Of a DNA stretch of 64,000 bases, positions 49,793 through 61,820 are shown piece by piece (the stretch's first letter is position 1; each line of letters starts with the position of its first letter). The notes below the pieces were generated by a model, which was given only the letters and a program-made list of their open reading frames with translations, was not told where the DNA came from and searched no databases. The DNA comes from Henricia sp. BOLD:AAB3569 (lineage: Eukaryota; Echinodermata; Asteroidea; Spinulosida; Echinasteridae). The stretch covers positions 434,001-498,000 of the forward strand of contig JBBELK010001000.1 of the NCBI GenBank assembly GCA_037783545.1. The letters are read 5' to 3'. A program made the translations under genes and the position numbers.

Positions 49793-50448
49793 GGTATTTT
49801 TTTCGTATACATTGAACAAAGATTTTAAGGAAATTATCTTGTGGAATTAACATAATATAATTTTAAGATATACTTCCCACTTGCACTTTTGTCGCAAATG
49901 TTGCTTTTTTGTAGAAAAATTGCATTTTCTCCTTCAAAAATTTCCTTTAGTTAGTGCACAAGATAACCATTCACACACGAGCGCAGTGACCTCTGTTGTC
50001 GCGCTTACGCACAGACCGCTCGCCGCGTCATTTTGTGCATTACTTTACAGGGGCGGATCCAGGGGGGGGCGTGGGGGGGGGCGCACGCTCCCCTTTTTCT
50101 GCTTACTGTGCACACTTTTCCTGCTTAAAGTGGTTAAATATTGCCTCAGATCGCACCACAGCATCTAGAATCCATCTAGAAGCCGTCAGGGCTTCACGCT
50201 ACGCGCTTGCTATTTCATTGTCATCAGCATTTCATGCTTAAAAATTTCACGCACCCCCCTTTTCAAAATCCTGGATCCGCCCCTGCTTTATGCAGTAATT
50301 TTATCATTTACTTATCTCAGGAATGCAACATTTGCGACAGACTGAGATTAAAGTGCAAGTGGGAAGTATATCTTGGAATTTGATGATCTGTTGATTCCAG
50401 GAGGTAATTTCATTCAAATCTTTGTTCAATGTATACGAAAAAAATACC
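49793..50448. mobile_element. MITE, family GGTATTTTTTTCGTATAC, copy 2 (carries an insertion)
   Basis: Matches 39745-40149 on both sides of the insertion at 50048-50285. Confidence 0.85.
50048..50285. mobile_element. hAT-like MITE, CAGGGGCGGATCCAGG, with 5-bp target duplication
   Basis: CAGGGGCGGATCCAGG and the inverse CCTGGATCCGCCCCTG. CTTTA is present on each side (50043-50047, 50286-50290) and once in the empty site of the sister copy near 40000. 238 bp. Confidence 0.85.
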
Positions 50449-50976
50449 CAACGAACATATTAAACACAATTATCCTCATAAGATTGGTTTCCCCATTAGC
50501 CTATGTCATATCACTCAAGCGTGACCAGTGCGCTTGCGCATTGAGGACCGAGAGCAGACAAATGTCAATATGGCGAATGGAACAAAGGGTTTAGCGTTTG
50601 TGTTCGGCCGCCATGTTGACAATTGTCCGCTTTAGTCGGTCACGCTTGAGTGTGTGACAGAGGCTAATGCCATGGAGCTATAAAAGGATGGTTTCCCTTC
50701 CTACCTACAAAACCTTTCGCGTGAAAAAGTTACCAAACCATGTCAACAAAGAGCGACCTCAAGAGCCGGATGATAGACAGGCAAACCTTTAATGTACGGA
50801 GCCCGCAAAAGGACTCAATTCCAAACAGTTTATACTTATTTCGTTTTCTCCGGGGTTTTCTCGAAATGACAGTGTCTCAAAAAAGTAATATAATCACATG
50901 TTTTCTGTGTAGAGTAGAGTACATGCACTATGAAGTAGAAGCAACTACCCTCGCAGACATGTTTTGGATGTCTTAA

Positions 50977-51419
50977 AGTTGCATTGCCCGTGTTTCGGTG
51001 AAAGGATTAAAAAAATTAATTTACACAAGCGAACGAATTTAGAAAGCTTACGTGTCTCTGTAACGAAAAATATCAAAAACTTAAATTTCCGACGTCGGGA
51101 ATTGGAGATACAAGCCTTTTTCTTGAAACGTGCTTCACATGTTGTACATGTGCGCGTACGCTCATATGTACATAGTATGTGTACAATGTACACATGTACG
51201 CGCACATGTACATTTACGTCATAACCCTGTCGATTAAATGACCTGCCAGCCATTTAATCATTTCTTGTTTTTAATCGACTGGCATTAATCCTTGACGGAT
51301 TTTTGCGTTCTTGGTACCAAATGAAAGCTGATAACTTTTTCTATTCTAGAAAAATACCTATTTATCTTTTTTTTTTTAAATTTGACGCCCAAATCGGCCA
51401 AAACACGGGCAGTGCAACT
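50977..51419. mobile_element. TTAA-flanked MITE, AGTTGCATTGCCCGTG
   Basis: Ends AGTTGCATTGCCCGTGTTT and AAACACGGGCAGTGCAACT with TTAA at 50973-50976 and 51420-51423. The interior has further palindromes around GTACATGTGCGCGTACG and ATTAAATGACC. Confidence 0.85.
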
Positions 51420-51835
51420 TTAACTTTCAAAATGGACTTGCAGTTTAGAATGGTCTAGTACTACGCTGTTGTTGCTACGTGGTGCGCGCCAATGCCTGGC
51501 AATGAACTGTGTGGTAATTTGTTGCTTTATGCCATTCTCTCCTGCTGTGAACCCAGCATTGATTCTGTACTTCACACCTGCCGCACCACATAGCAACAAA
51601 CATTTTGTCTGGTCAAGTGCATTTAGTCTGGTCGGGTACTGTGCACGTGAAATAAAGTGTGTCAGTTCACCAGATAAGAGAAACATACAAAAGGCTAATT
51701 AACAATGCTGGTAGCCTAACAGAATGGGTCATCATCATTTGCATATATAATTTGTGTGGGGGCGGGTCTAGGTGTGTTCAGTTAATTTCGGTGGCATATT
51801 GCAGATGTGCAGTATGGGATGGGGACTGGATAGAA

Positions 51836-51915
51836 AATAGGACTAAAGTGTGTTGCCAAGGTCGCTGGGTCTACACTAAAACCAGTGAACTGTTTTCCAG
51901 AGCTTCAGCAATAGA
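51836..51915. mobile_element. MITE, family GTTGCCATGG/TTTAGACCCAA, copy 4 (half)
   Basis: CTAAAGTGTGTTGCCAAGG then GGGTCTACACTAAAACCAGT; the right half is replaced by the next element. Confidence 0.65.
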
Positions 51916-52020
51916 CCCTTTGCATCGGCGGCCATGACAGGGGGCAGGTTTTCATATTTAAATGCGACAATAGCTCCACAAAATACCTACTTGTACTTTC
52001 GTGTATGACGCACGGTGACA
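51916..52020. mobile_element. MITE, family GCGGCCATGACAGGGGG, half copy
   Basis: GACCCTTTGCATCGGCGG then CATGACAGGGGGCAGGTTTT, matching one arm and part of the centre of 39114-39256. Confidence 0.6.
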
Positions 52021-52065
52021 ATGACGTTCAAAATATAGACGTTTAAAACAGGAATAGCATTACAC

Positions 52066-52160
52066 TATAAGCAACTAACAATGGAAATTGGGCACAAACC
52101 ATCGTTATTAACAATGGTTTGTGCCCAATTTCCATTGTTAGTTGCTCATATAGTGTTGGA
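52066..52160. repeat. Hairpin with 33-bp perfect arms
   Basis: AGCAACTAACAATGGAAATT begins the left arm and its inverse ends the right arm; the loop is about 11 bases (CGTTATTAACA). Confidence 0.85.
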
Positions 52161-52405
52161 TACTAAAGACTGAAAAATAAACTGCCTTGTAGAAATTTCC
52201 GCTGTTTTGTGTTGAATGAATGGTAAAAATTAATTGACATTTAAAAAAAAAAAAAGCACCTTCAGTTGGCAATTTCGTCGACAAAGGTATTATTTTACAC
52301 CGGAAAGGGCATGTGCGGTTTGTTACAAAATTTCTGTCAACACCTTTAGTCGGATTTTTCCTGTCAACTCGTAAAGTACGACCATGGAGCTAGATGTACG
52401 ACACA

Positions 52406-52611
52406 TGGGGTGTTATGGCCGAGCGGTCTAGTGCGTCGAACTTAAGTTCCTGTGCTAGTTAGTACTAGAATGTAGGTTCGAATCCAGGCCGCGACGGGTT
52501 GTGGCACCTGTGCCCTTGAGCAAGGCACTCAACCACACTTGCTCCCATTCCTGTAATTGGCGGTTCTCCGCTGTTGGATATGGTAAATAAATAAATAAAT
52601 AAATAAATAAA
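52406..52611 (+). mobile_element. tRNA-derived SINE with (AAAT)n tail
   Basis: Head with GTTATGGCCGAGCGGTCTAG (A box) and GGTTCGAATCCAGG (B box), core GCACCTGTGCCCTTGAGCAA, then CTGTAATTGGCGG, and a tail of AAAT units at about 52584-52611. The core is shared with the longer minus-strand SINEs at 11687 and 53694. Confidence 0.9.
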
Positions 52612-52835
52612 CATGCAGACAATTTTGGGTCACTGTAAATGTACTGCTTTAATGTCGTATAAGAACCACCGTAGCAATGTTTAGCAGCAGCCGTGTCTGT
52701 CGTTTACGGCTACGACTTTCATAGTTTGACAGAGAAAAACTGAAGCCCTAGCTGGTCAGAGGACATCTGTTGAAATCCCGCGGCAAGGTGAAAGGTGGTA
52801 AAATCGCGAGAGAGGTTGTTTTTAATGTTGTTTTT

Positions 52836-53300
52836 AAATTGGATTTAATGTAGGAAAATAATATATCAAATTTAAGCTGAGCATATCCCTCGAAGGAATA
52901 GAGCTGAAGAGAGATCATGATGGCAAGCTTCACTGAACAGGAATGCAACAAAGGAGTGTGGGGTCAGAATGAAAAAGAACAATGCAACTTGTGATTTTGG
53001 CAATTTGTGTACCGAATCAAATTGGTTAAATTGTCCAATCTGGATCGTGCCATTGCATTTATAGCACTGATTACATGGATTAGGTATGGTGAAAGCAAAA
53101 TACTGAACTGTAACTCCCCTTGTTTGAGTGCAATAAAGTTGACATTGTTTTGTGTTTTTCATTCTGACCCCACACTCCTTTGTGGCATTCCTGTTCCGTG
53201 AAGCTTGCCATCGTGGACTCCGTTGAGCTCTATTCTGATCCTTTGAGTGATATGTTCAGCTAAAATTTGATATATTTTTTTCCTACATTAAATCCAATTT
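52836..53300. mobile_element. Element with about 130-bp terminal inverted repeats
   Basis: AAATTGGATTTAATGTAGGA and TCCTACATTAAATCCAATTT ends; arms also share GCAAGCTTCA and AGGAGTGTGGGGTCAGAATG. Non-coding. Confidence 0.85.
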
Positions 53301-53609
53301 CATAATAAATATCTACAAATGTCTTACTGGTGACGGGAACCTTTTTGGTCGAGTGTATAAATGTGATTATTTTTTAGTTGGTCCACAGCCCACATGTATA
53401 CATCACATAACCCCCCTTTACATGCAAATATACCACATGATAGAGAATAGGGCCGAGGTAACCTCAGCTAGTTTTCCATCAAATCTGCACTTGCTGATGC
53501 TTGATTATTCATTTTAAAGAAAGAAAATTCTGATCAACTTCTCAGTCTTACCATTTAACTGGGGACTGTATACTCCTAGGGAGCTGAGAAGGATTAAGGA
53601 ATGATATTA

Positions 53610-53692
53610 ATGAGCCCAATGATCAGGGGTAATAATGCAGAAAGCGCATTGAGAGATCCGTCGGACCTGTAATGCGCTATATAAGAACTGTC

Positions 53693-53693
<1 letters not shown>
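53610..53693 (+). mobile_element. SINE 3' tail fragment
   Basis: AGCGCATTGAGAG and AATGCGCTATATAAGAACTG followed by ATT repeats, a pattern typical of SINE tails. It runs into the (ATT)n of the next, oppositely oriented SINE. Confidence 0.5.
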
Positions 53694-53723
<30 letters not shown>

Positions 53724-54063
53724 TATTTCTGGTATTCATACCAAGGATTCCTCAATAGTGCTCATTGCACTGTCACTCGTAAGCGTGAGGAAACCCATGA
53801 AGAATTATAGAATTAGAAATGGCCAGAGACACCGGGGAATCCCCTTGCTCTTCACGAAAGAATGCTCTGGGATCTGTAGAGTGCGTTACAATTACCCAAC
53901 ACACTGGACCAACGGCTTTACATCCCTTCCGAAGGATGGAGCAAGTGTGGTCGAGTGCCTTGCCCAAGGGCACAGGTACCGCAGCCGGATTCGAACCCGC
54001 AACCCCAAGTTTTCACCCATGATTGCGAGTCAATGGCCCTAACCACTCGGCCACGGTACCCCA
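53694..54063 (-). mobile_element. tRNA-derived SINE with (ATT)n tail, second copy
   Basis: Near-identical to 11687-12056: minus-strand head with TACCGTGGCCGAGTGGTTAG and B box GGTTCGAATCCGG, core TGTGCCCTTGGGCAAGGCAC, and the (AAT)n tail at its left end in this view. Confidence 0.9.
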
Positions 54064-55205
54064 CGGTATTATTTAACCCGTATTTTTTTGGGACACCCTG
54101 GCTGTTTAACACGATACCGATACTAGCTTCCACATTTCTGCTCAATTTCAGAAGGGCCGAATGCTCAGATGGCCACAGGGTGTTGTGATAACGGACCATT
54201 TGGTATGATTGATTTAAGCAAGGTATATAATTATAAAGGACTTCTATATTAGTAGGCTTGGGCGGCTCCAGCATTTCCGGATTCTACTCCAATTCCAAAA
54301 AAGAATCGCGATTCCATTTTCGTCTCGGAAAACCATTAACTACATTTAGCGTGTTTAAGTGCGTGTCGGTGTACATTCACGATACTACATATTGTGCTGA
54401 TAAAAACCCAATTATTGGCACCGAATGGCACTACGTACATAAAATGATCCGGCCTGTGCCACACACATGATCCTAAGTAATATGTGGAAATAATCAGAGG
54501 CTGGAAACTCTTGCAAAAGTGGAGTGTAATTTTGGCTTCAGAATTGCTAGGTAATTTCTGGATTTGGCAAATATAACTAAATAACAATGAATTGAATCTA
54601 GATGTAACTATTGATTCCTACTGGGAATGGATTCCTCAAATCTGGAATCGCAATTCCTATTCACAAATTGGATTGGATTCTACTCGATTCCGGCGTGAAA
54701 TTTCCCAAGGCCTACTGTATAGCCATTTCTTTGCACAGAGCTCTATAGGTTTGGGTAAAAATCTAGCACCGGATAAGTGATTTGCTAGACCACTGCCAGA
54801 AAAATACATTTGCTGTCTAAATTTAAAAATAAGATATGGTACAAAATCCAGACCACCTATATTTCCCAAACAAATTTATCCGGTTACATAAAGCAATGCA
54901 GTGATTAGACAATGGAGGTTAGACTAACCTTTTTGCTTCCACATCCAAACTGGGGATTGCAAATTTCCCATTTCTCTCATGAAAAGAACGCTTAGAACGA
55001 AATCTATATATTTAAAAAAAAATCTGGTCACACTCCTTTATGCGGTTAAATGTCGTCCTGTAATTGTGTAATACTGTCCTCAATTTTTTGGCAGCTTTTT
55101 GTGGTACTGTTTTGTAATTGACTGTACATTAGAACCTAATATATATTTATTAAAACCTTGCATTTTAATCTCGAACCTCACATCTTGTTGAATTTGTACC
55201 ATTAG
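54064..55205. other. Non-coding stretch upstream of the PEMT exon
   Basis: Includes a TTTTTTTGGGACACCCTG element end near 54082 (also at 38582) and GATTCC/GGAATC-rich sequence at 54270-54720. No gene recognised. Confidence 0.4.
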
Positions 55206-55325
55206 ATGGAATTACATGTACCAGCCTTTCTATCCGATTGCCAAGGCCCTCGCATTGACTGGACCAACAGGGGTCTGTTTGTGGCAGCTGCTTTCATGGT
55301 TTTCAACCCACTCTTCTGGAATCTT
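55206..55325 (+). CDS. PEMT: Phosphatidylethanolamine N-methyltransferase, first transmembrane exon (partial gene)
   Basis: PEMT converts phosphatidylethanolamine to phosphatidylcholine by three S-adenosylmethionine-dependent methylations in the ER membrane. The exon encodes 40 residues, MELHVPAFLSDC... then WTNRGLFVAAAFMVFNPLFWNL, and ends in phase 0 at a GTAAGT donor. Human PEMT has PLDPSFVAAVITITFNPLYWNV at the same place, also ending at an exon boundary. The hydrophobic run is the first membrane helix. I chose the Met at 55206 because it gives a short N-terminus like other PEMTs; a TAG just before it could also be a splice acceptor, allowing an upstream exon. The following exons, expected to begin with a VARWE-like motif, were not found in the remaining 8.7 kb. 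Confidence 0.75.
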
Positions 55326-55561
55326 GTAAGTACCATAATAAACCAATATTCATCTGCTGTCTCAGGATGTGGCCAGGATAGGTGTGGCGATGTAGTTGTA
55401 AAGCCCAATAATATGCAACGTTAGTCTGCTACACATTGTGTGTAACTGTGTGTTGACGCTAAATAGCATGACCGCACGACATGGGTTTTAAAAAATGGTA
55501 TTTTTTATTCGTCCAGATTTAACACATTTTAGTAAATTTATATATTGGAACTGATAGCTTA

Positions 55562-56165
55562 TTCAATTCTAAGATATACTTCCCACTTGCACTTTGTCGC
55601 TTTTCTGTAGAAAAATCACATTTTGTCCTTCAAAAATTGGGTGGCAGGTCAAGTCGACCGTTTGCCGACTCGACCGTCACGCTTGACCGTCACGATTGAC
55701 CGAAGGAGTCAACTTGACCGTTGTACCAACTCGACTCCTACCAACTCGTTGTAACTGTAGAAGTCAACTCGTCAGTTGTGTCCCACTAAACTAGTACATC
55801 ATGTAGTAGATAGCCGGTGTGAAAATAAGCATAATGTACTGTACATGCCTAATGTATAAAAAAAGAGGACAGCTAATGGGTCTATGATAATAATGAACAT
55901 GGAGCAGGGATGGAGTTGCTGCATGTTATTCCCTTCACTTAGCAGTCGAGTTGGCCAACGGTCGAGTTGACTCGACTGTGAAGTCGAGTTGGTCAACGGT
56001 CAAGTTGGTAGGAGTCGAGTTGGCAAACGGTCTAGTCGACTGTAAAATTGCATTCAGTTAGTGCACAAGATAACCATTTACGTGCACATGCAGCGCTGCG
56101 CCCTCCGTTACGCTTACGCACAAACCACTCGCGCCTTAAATCCGTATTCAATCTAAAAAAAACAC
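55562..56165. mobile_element. MITE, family GGTATTTTTTTCGTATAC, copy 3 (carries an insertion, ends eroded)
   Basis: Shares AAGATATACTTCCCACTTGC, GTTAGTGCACAAGATAACCA and CTTACGCACA with the other copies. Split by the element at 55640-56043. Confidence 0.7.
55640..56043. mobile_element. Nested element of GTCGACCGTTTGCC repeats
   Basis: Left GGTCAAGTCGACCGTTTGCC and right GGCAAACGGTCTAGTCGAC with many GACTCGACCGT-type subrepeats in both orientations. AAAATTG flanks both sides (55633-55639, 56044-56050), a 7- to 8-bp duplication supported by the empty site near 39890. Non-coding. Confidence 0.75.
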
Positions 56166-58219
56166 AAAAAACTGTGTAGGCCAATGAAAATTAAATTACG
56201 ATGACGGGTATCCAGATGCGTTTTGTCATTGATCTGTGTTCTTTGTGGGACAACTCATGGTGTCTAATTGACATGAGCTGTTCTACAAAAAACAAAGAGT
56301 CAAGATACGAGTAGACCTTTGGTAGACGAAGCTTTCGATGACGACAAGGAGGCACTAAATGCCTTCAATGATGCCGGCGTTGGGATAAAAAAATCATTCA
56401 TTCCATACACGCTCACTTCCCGCTCACCATGGGAAAAATTCCTTACACATTCACCATTAATTTCTCTTAATACAACAAATTTTAGGAGGAAACAAATTTA
56501 GCAGTGATAAATTCCAGTGTTTCTGTGACAAACTCTGAATTGTTATGAAATGCTTCTGCAAGAATTTACAAGTCAGACATCACAATTTGTTTCTCCTTAA
56601 AATGACTTACCAGCCATCAGTAGGTGCAGATCAATTGTTAAAACAAAGATTTTACTATGAGAAACTTTGAAATTGTTCACCCTCTGCCGACTTGTAAAAT
56701 CTTTTCACGACCATTCTGCTTGGGAAAAAGTGTACATTTCAGCAATATGAATAACTGATGAGAACCGAAGATTTTTGCTTGAAAGCAGTATGTTTGACAA
56801 AATGCAATCGATAGGCTTAAAAGGGTAAGCGCTTAAAAGCTACTTCAAGTTGGTCTTGTGTTTAAAATGTGTCGGTGGCTGAAAAATGTCCAAGGTTTTT
56901 TTCTACCAAGTAAAAATTTCTCCCTGCCAAAGTTTGGTTTTGTACCGAATCTGCACTCAAGTACTGATGTGCTGATAAGTTATTTTAAGGAAACATAGTG
57001 ATGGCCAACTTGTAAATTCTTACGGGAGATAAGACTGTATCACAACAATATAAACCATCACATAACACATTTCAAAGACATCAAATACAATCGAGTAATT
57101 CACAGTAACACTTACCATCAAGACGATTTACTGGGTCTTGGTGTACAAACGTGCAGTGCAGTTCAGGTCCGGTGCAAACTCCAGCTGCCCACTAGCCCAA
57201 ATGACCACTTCTCCCACAAACAGCCCCCTTTTCTACCCTTGCATAATCCCCCCCAACCATCCAGGGCATCACCCACAATCTTTACTCTTGTCTAGGACAT
57301 CAGCATAACAATAGCAGGCATCCTTCAGCATTGGTAGGATGCCAGCAGTACGTACTACCCACAATGAGAACAATAGAAGCCTTAGCTTGGGTAGTCCCCC
57401 CATGGCTTATTGTTGTCTCTCCCCAGAAACCTTGTCATATTGTCTTGCTTCCAAGCAATAGACCTGTTACTAAGGGTATTTGCTTGGCTTGGGGTTTGCT
57501 CAAATTTAATGCCCCAATTCAATTACTGATCCTATTGTGTACGGATTACTGTTTGTCTGGTGACTGTCACTAATGCTTCCATTATGATTATGAAATAGCT
57601 GTGCTGGAATAGATGCATCCTTAGAAATGGTGATGATAAAATGCAGTTAGTAGTTGTTGTTGTTGGTATAATGGCACATATGGCAATCCGAGTGCCCTGT
57701 GTGCCATGCAGTTAGTAGAGCTTCAATGCATAATTTATGTGAGAATCTTTCTGACAAAACAATTTCAACCAAATTTAAATTAGCAAATAAAGATCAAAGG
57801 GGAGAGGATTAAATCAATCCTAAAAATTGTTCTTATCTTTCAATATTTAAGGCCCAGTACATCATTTGCAGTTACCAACATTTTACTTCATATGTTGACA
57901 AGAAAAAAAGTGCAATGGTAACAAACACCATTATTTTTTTTTTTCGTGTAAAATGATACCTTTGTGGGAGAAATTGCCAACTGATTTCCCCCACCCCCCA
58001 TTCATTCAACACAAAAACCATGCATAGATTTGTAAGGTTTTCCGAAGTATTAACTGCATCTTTGGCTGAGATCCATTTCTACAAGGCATTTTATCAACAA
58101 TATTCTTTAGTCATGTAATACTGTTATTCCTGTTTTTAAAAGTTTTATAATCATGTAATCTGTCTTTAAATCTTTAGAAATTTAGATTTGTAAAGAGAAT
58201 TTTTGGAAATTATTCAGAC
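56166..58219. other. Probable PEMT intron, nothing recognised
   Basis: A 60-codon frame at 56319 begins with an Asp-rich run but matches nothing I know. GAATTTACAAGTCAGAC (56552) and CTTGTAAATTCTTAC (57010) are shared with 36440-36640 and may bound a diverged MITE. Confidence 0.4.
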
Positions 58220-58221
58220 TA

Positions 58222-58641
58222 GAGCGTGATCCAAAACTGGTAAACACTGGATACAAATTTCAAAATTTCTTAAATTAATCAAAATAATACCTTGAACAGT
58301 AAAGAAATGTCCATATTTTACAATCATATTACAAAAATGAACAGAATAAATTTGGCTGGGCACACTGTGCCATCACAATTTAAAGAAATAGTTGAAAATG
58401 CATGTAAAAAATTGTAGTTTTTGTCAATTTTATTGATTGTCCGTCCCGCACGCATAAAAACAACCTCTGCATAAAACTGTAAAGTCAATTTCAACATGTG
58501 ATAAACTGGGTGTGTGTATTAACATCAGTAGCAGGTAAATGTACAGGTTTGCTTTAGTTTTCATTTGTTGTATTGAATAAGGAAAGGCATTTGTCTCTTG
58601 ATTTCCGTCCCTCATGTGAGGGATGGAATTGGATCACGCTC
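58222..58641. mobile_element. MITE with GAGCGTGATCCAA ends
   Basis: GAGCGTGATCCAA at the left and TTGGATCACGCTC at the right, with TA on both sides. 420 bp, non-coding. Confidence 0.7.
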
Positions 58642-58643
58642 TA

Positions 58644-59680
58644 CAGGATCTTGCCATCCCTCTGCTTTAATTTTTATCCTCACACAATGACTGCCAGAAA
58701 AAAATAGTAAAATTGACAACAAAACCTGATCTTTATCAGTACTATAATAACTTGAAACAGCTTTAATAGTCTTCTTATGGAACATAAACTTTGTTCACAA
58801 GCTTTCAAATAGCGGCAGGATTCAAAATTCTTTTAAAATTATTTCATTATTGACGGCTGTCAAAAAGCTACACAAAATCTAAAAACAATTTTTGGACCTT
58901 TTCTTACTCCTAATTCCTCAATAAATTGTGCTTTCCAAAGGTTTGGGGTAAAAACCAAGTTGCAGCACCACTGAAGAAGAGATGTACACCTAAGTTTAAA
59001 CTTAAAATTCTCAAATTCATAAATCAACTTTCAATTCAAGATTTCATAACAAAATGTACAAATTCCAACAGCAACTGATTCCAACCAATATTTGACTATT
59101 TATGATTTGAAATTAAGAACCATTTTTCACCATATACATTGTAAAATCCCATAAGTGGTGGCCATTCTTCTGTTGGTGATCAGTTGAAATAAATAAATAA
59201 ATAAAATAAATAAATAAATTATATACTTATGCCAAAGATGAATTTAGCATAAATGTTTGCATCAATTTTTGGGCCGGGGTCTGAGAGTGCAATTTTTTAC
59301 CTATCGAAATCAAACGTTTTATCCACCAAATTTATCCATCTCATACCAATATTGAATTGTTGTAAATTGTAATGAAGTGTTCTTTATTTTCTCACCAGAG
59401 TCATTGACTTTTATGATAAATTATCATTGGCCTTCATTGGTCCCATCCATTGATGACTCCTATTCAGAATAGGGAACTTAATCCAGCTTACCCTAAATAC
59501 ATGCTAGCATCTTGCAATTGTTGTACCTGTGGGTGTGCATGGGGGGTAGGTGTGCATGGGGGTAGGGGAGGTGGGTAAGTGATGGGGGAGGGTGTGACTG
59601 TTGGATTGTATAGTTCACTGCCTATTAATTCAGAGATCACCATGGGAATATCCCAGCCTTTCGTGCTGGGGAGATCTTAA
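58644..59680. other. Non-coding stretch
   Basis: AT-rich, with an (AAAT)n microsatellite at about 59188-59220 and a GGGGTAGGTGTGCATG repeat at about 59530-59570. No gene recognised. Confidence 0.4.
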
Positions 59681-60205
59681 AGGCCCTGTAGATGATCTGT
59701 TTTTGAGCGATTCTGCGAATATAACCATTATAAGTCAAAAGAAATACATCAACAAACTCATCCGAAGAAATTTCAGCTTTGTCAAATATACCACGTTTAA
59801 AAAAACCATGAAAATCCATATGCATTTTCCTGGTCTTGGCGGGGTGTTTTAAATATTCGTTCTCAGTTGATCGGGTACTATGTGGCTTGCATCATGCACT
59901 CTGTGGCGCATATACTGCGTGTGCGCGCGATCCATAAAAATGCATCGCGTTGGAACACGCACACGGAGTATACACAGCGCCCATGCATTTTAGACCGCGT
60001 AGATGCGAACCAAAAATAAGTAAATGGTTTGCAAACGACCTAAATAATTTCATCTTTACGGATTATTTTCTGGTAAAATTATATCATTTTGAGTGAAAAC
60101 CTTTCATTGGATAGTTGCTATTAATTCAATCTTTACTTTCAGAACTTTTCCCCTGTAAACTCGTCGATTACTTTTTGGGGTCATTGCAAATGATACACTG
60201 GGCCT
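59681..60205. mobile_element. TTAA-flanked MITE, AGGCCC ends
   Basis: AGGCCCTGTAGATGATCTG and the inverse CAAATGATACACTGGGCCT with TTAA at 59677-59680 and 60206-60209. Inner arms around ATACTGCGTGTGCGCG. Confidence 0.75.
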
Positions 60206-60956
60206 TTAATGTTAAAATGTTGAAATGTATGTTGAAACAGTTTTAACTGTTTAAAATACCACTATCTAAAATTCTGCTATATGTATGAAGAAATTGTATA
60301 TTTTTGCCTATTGTATCATTTGCAATAACCCAAAATGCTCATTCATGAGCTGTCAACTTTTTGTGGTGATAACACTGATAACAATCACCTTTTGGGTTTT
60401 CCTGTCCACAATGGTACCTCTTTGCAGGAGAATAACAAATTAAGGTTTTAAAAATTGTTTGTTTTTGAAAATGAGCATAATTTACACAGTCATTAAAAAC
60501 AGGAACATGCACAGTCATTTTAAAGCATTCACTATACACAAAAACAATATGTGGATTTTAAAGGTTCTCTGAAACATTTTAATTGCTGCATCAATGTACC
60601 TGAAAATGCAGGATAGTTTAAATTTAATTATTTATACCAACATTTTTAGATGTTTAGATCTAATAATATTTTCACAAGAAATTTGTAAAAAAGCATCTGC
60701 AGATCATCCAATGGGCTTGTTGATATAGAACTCCTTTTTCGAAGTCCTAGCTATAATTCATTTTTGCACTCTCTGGATTACTTTGGTCCCTTGAAGAGCT
60801 GTACTTGTGGAATTACTTTATTAAAGAGGAAGAATCCCCCTTGACGAAAATCCAGCATTAAGGCTTTTTTCGATAGTCCAAACATCCCTCTTGCCGACGT
60901 GGATTTTTTTTTTTTTAATTGTCGGTTTTAAGTGGATAAATTGCAAGCAAAAGTGC
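60206..60956. other. Non-coding stretch
   Basis: AT-rich; no frame with a motif, no clear repeat. Confidence 0.4.
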
Positions 60957-61820
60957 GCTTTATTTTTCTTCAAGACTTAATGAGATTCCCCACACATAAT
61001 CAATAGGATTCTGCACTTGATAGAGTAAAGTCTCAAAACATACAGAAATAATGTTGATTTGCCAAAGTTTATGACAGGGAGAGAATATCAACTGGTGGGA
61101 AAGCCTTCAAAATAGGGAGGGAGCTCAAGAGGTCCCCTCATCCCTACAGCTTCCATGCTGGTTAACCCACTGTTTAAAGGTTTAGTGAAGTGAAAATTAT
61201 CAACCAGCTGTTTTTATACACGAATCAAAAGATCAAAGTGTTGCAAACAAAGAGGCAAACTCAAATTTGTTTTCATTTCGGACAGAAGTGACCTTTTCTC
61301 TAGTTCAAAATTTTCTTGACAGACGACGGTGCTGTTTATTGCTGGTCATGGAGAGGGAACCCACAGTTGAAAAACAAAGAAAGAACATTACATTTCAAAC
61401 AGTAACAGTAGCCCACTGATCCATTTTTGGCTCAAACAAACTTGTCAGGATTGTTGCAAATGACACACTAAACAAACTCAATAAACTGTTAAAGATCATA
61501 ACACCAAGAAGTCACTGAAAATGACAACAACTTTTGTACACAAGTCAATGGAGATTTCATCTGTTGTCCTGAGATGACATCAAGGATTTGCTCATGAATA
61601 TGGAAATTCTCATTAGCATAAAAATAGAAAACTTGCAATTACACCAAAACGGAACTATCAAATTTTCTGAAATTGACCGAAATGTGTAAAACACACCCTC
61701 TACTATTATTATATTTAATAAAAACCCTATTTCACACGTCCTTTAACTTTACTCTATCAAGTGCAGAATCCTATTGATTATGTGTGGGGAATCTCATTAA
61801 GTCTTGAAGAAAAATAAAGC
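60957..61820. mobile_element. Inverted-repeat element with 75-bp near-perfect arms
   Basis: The left arm GCTTTATTTTTCTTCAAGAC to GATAGAGTAAAGT (60957-61031) is mirrored at 61747-61820. The loop holds a separate TTAA-flanked element. Confidence 0.9.
61178..61742. mobile_element. TTAA-flanked element inside the loop of the 75-bp inverted repeat
   Basis: Begins AGGTTTAGTGAAG after TTAA (61174-61177) and ends CACGTCCT before TTAA (61743-61746). The sequence TGAATATGGAAATTCTCATTAGCATAAAAA resembles a piece of the 26380 element in composition and order. Terminal repeats are short. Confidence 0.55.

Noticed and set aside
50740-50976. 78-codon frame MSTKSDLKSRMIDRQ...
   Set aside because: Checked as a possible NCBP2 first exon; it does not resemble the conserved cap-binding N-terminus and lacks a donor.
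56319-56501. Asp-rich 60-codon frame (VDEAFDDDKEALNAF...)
   Set aside because: No convincing acceptor in phase, no known motif and a low-complexity end.
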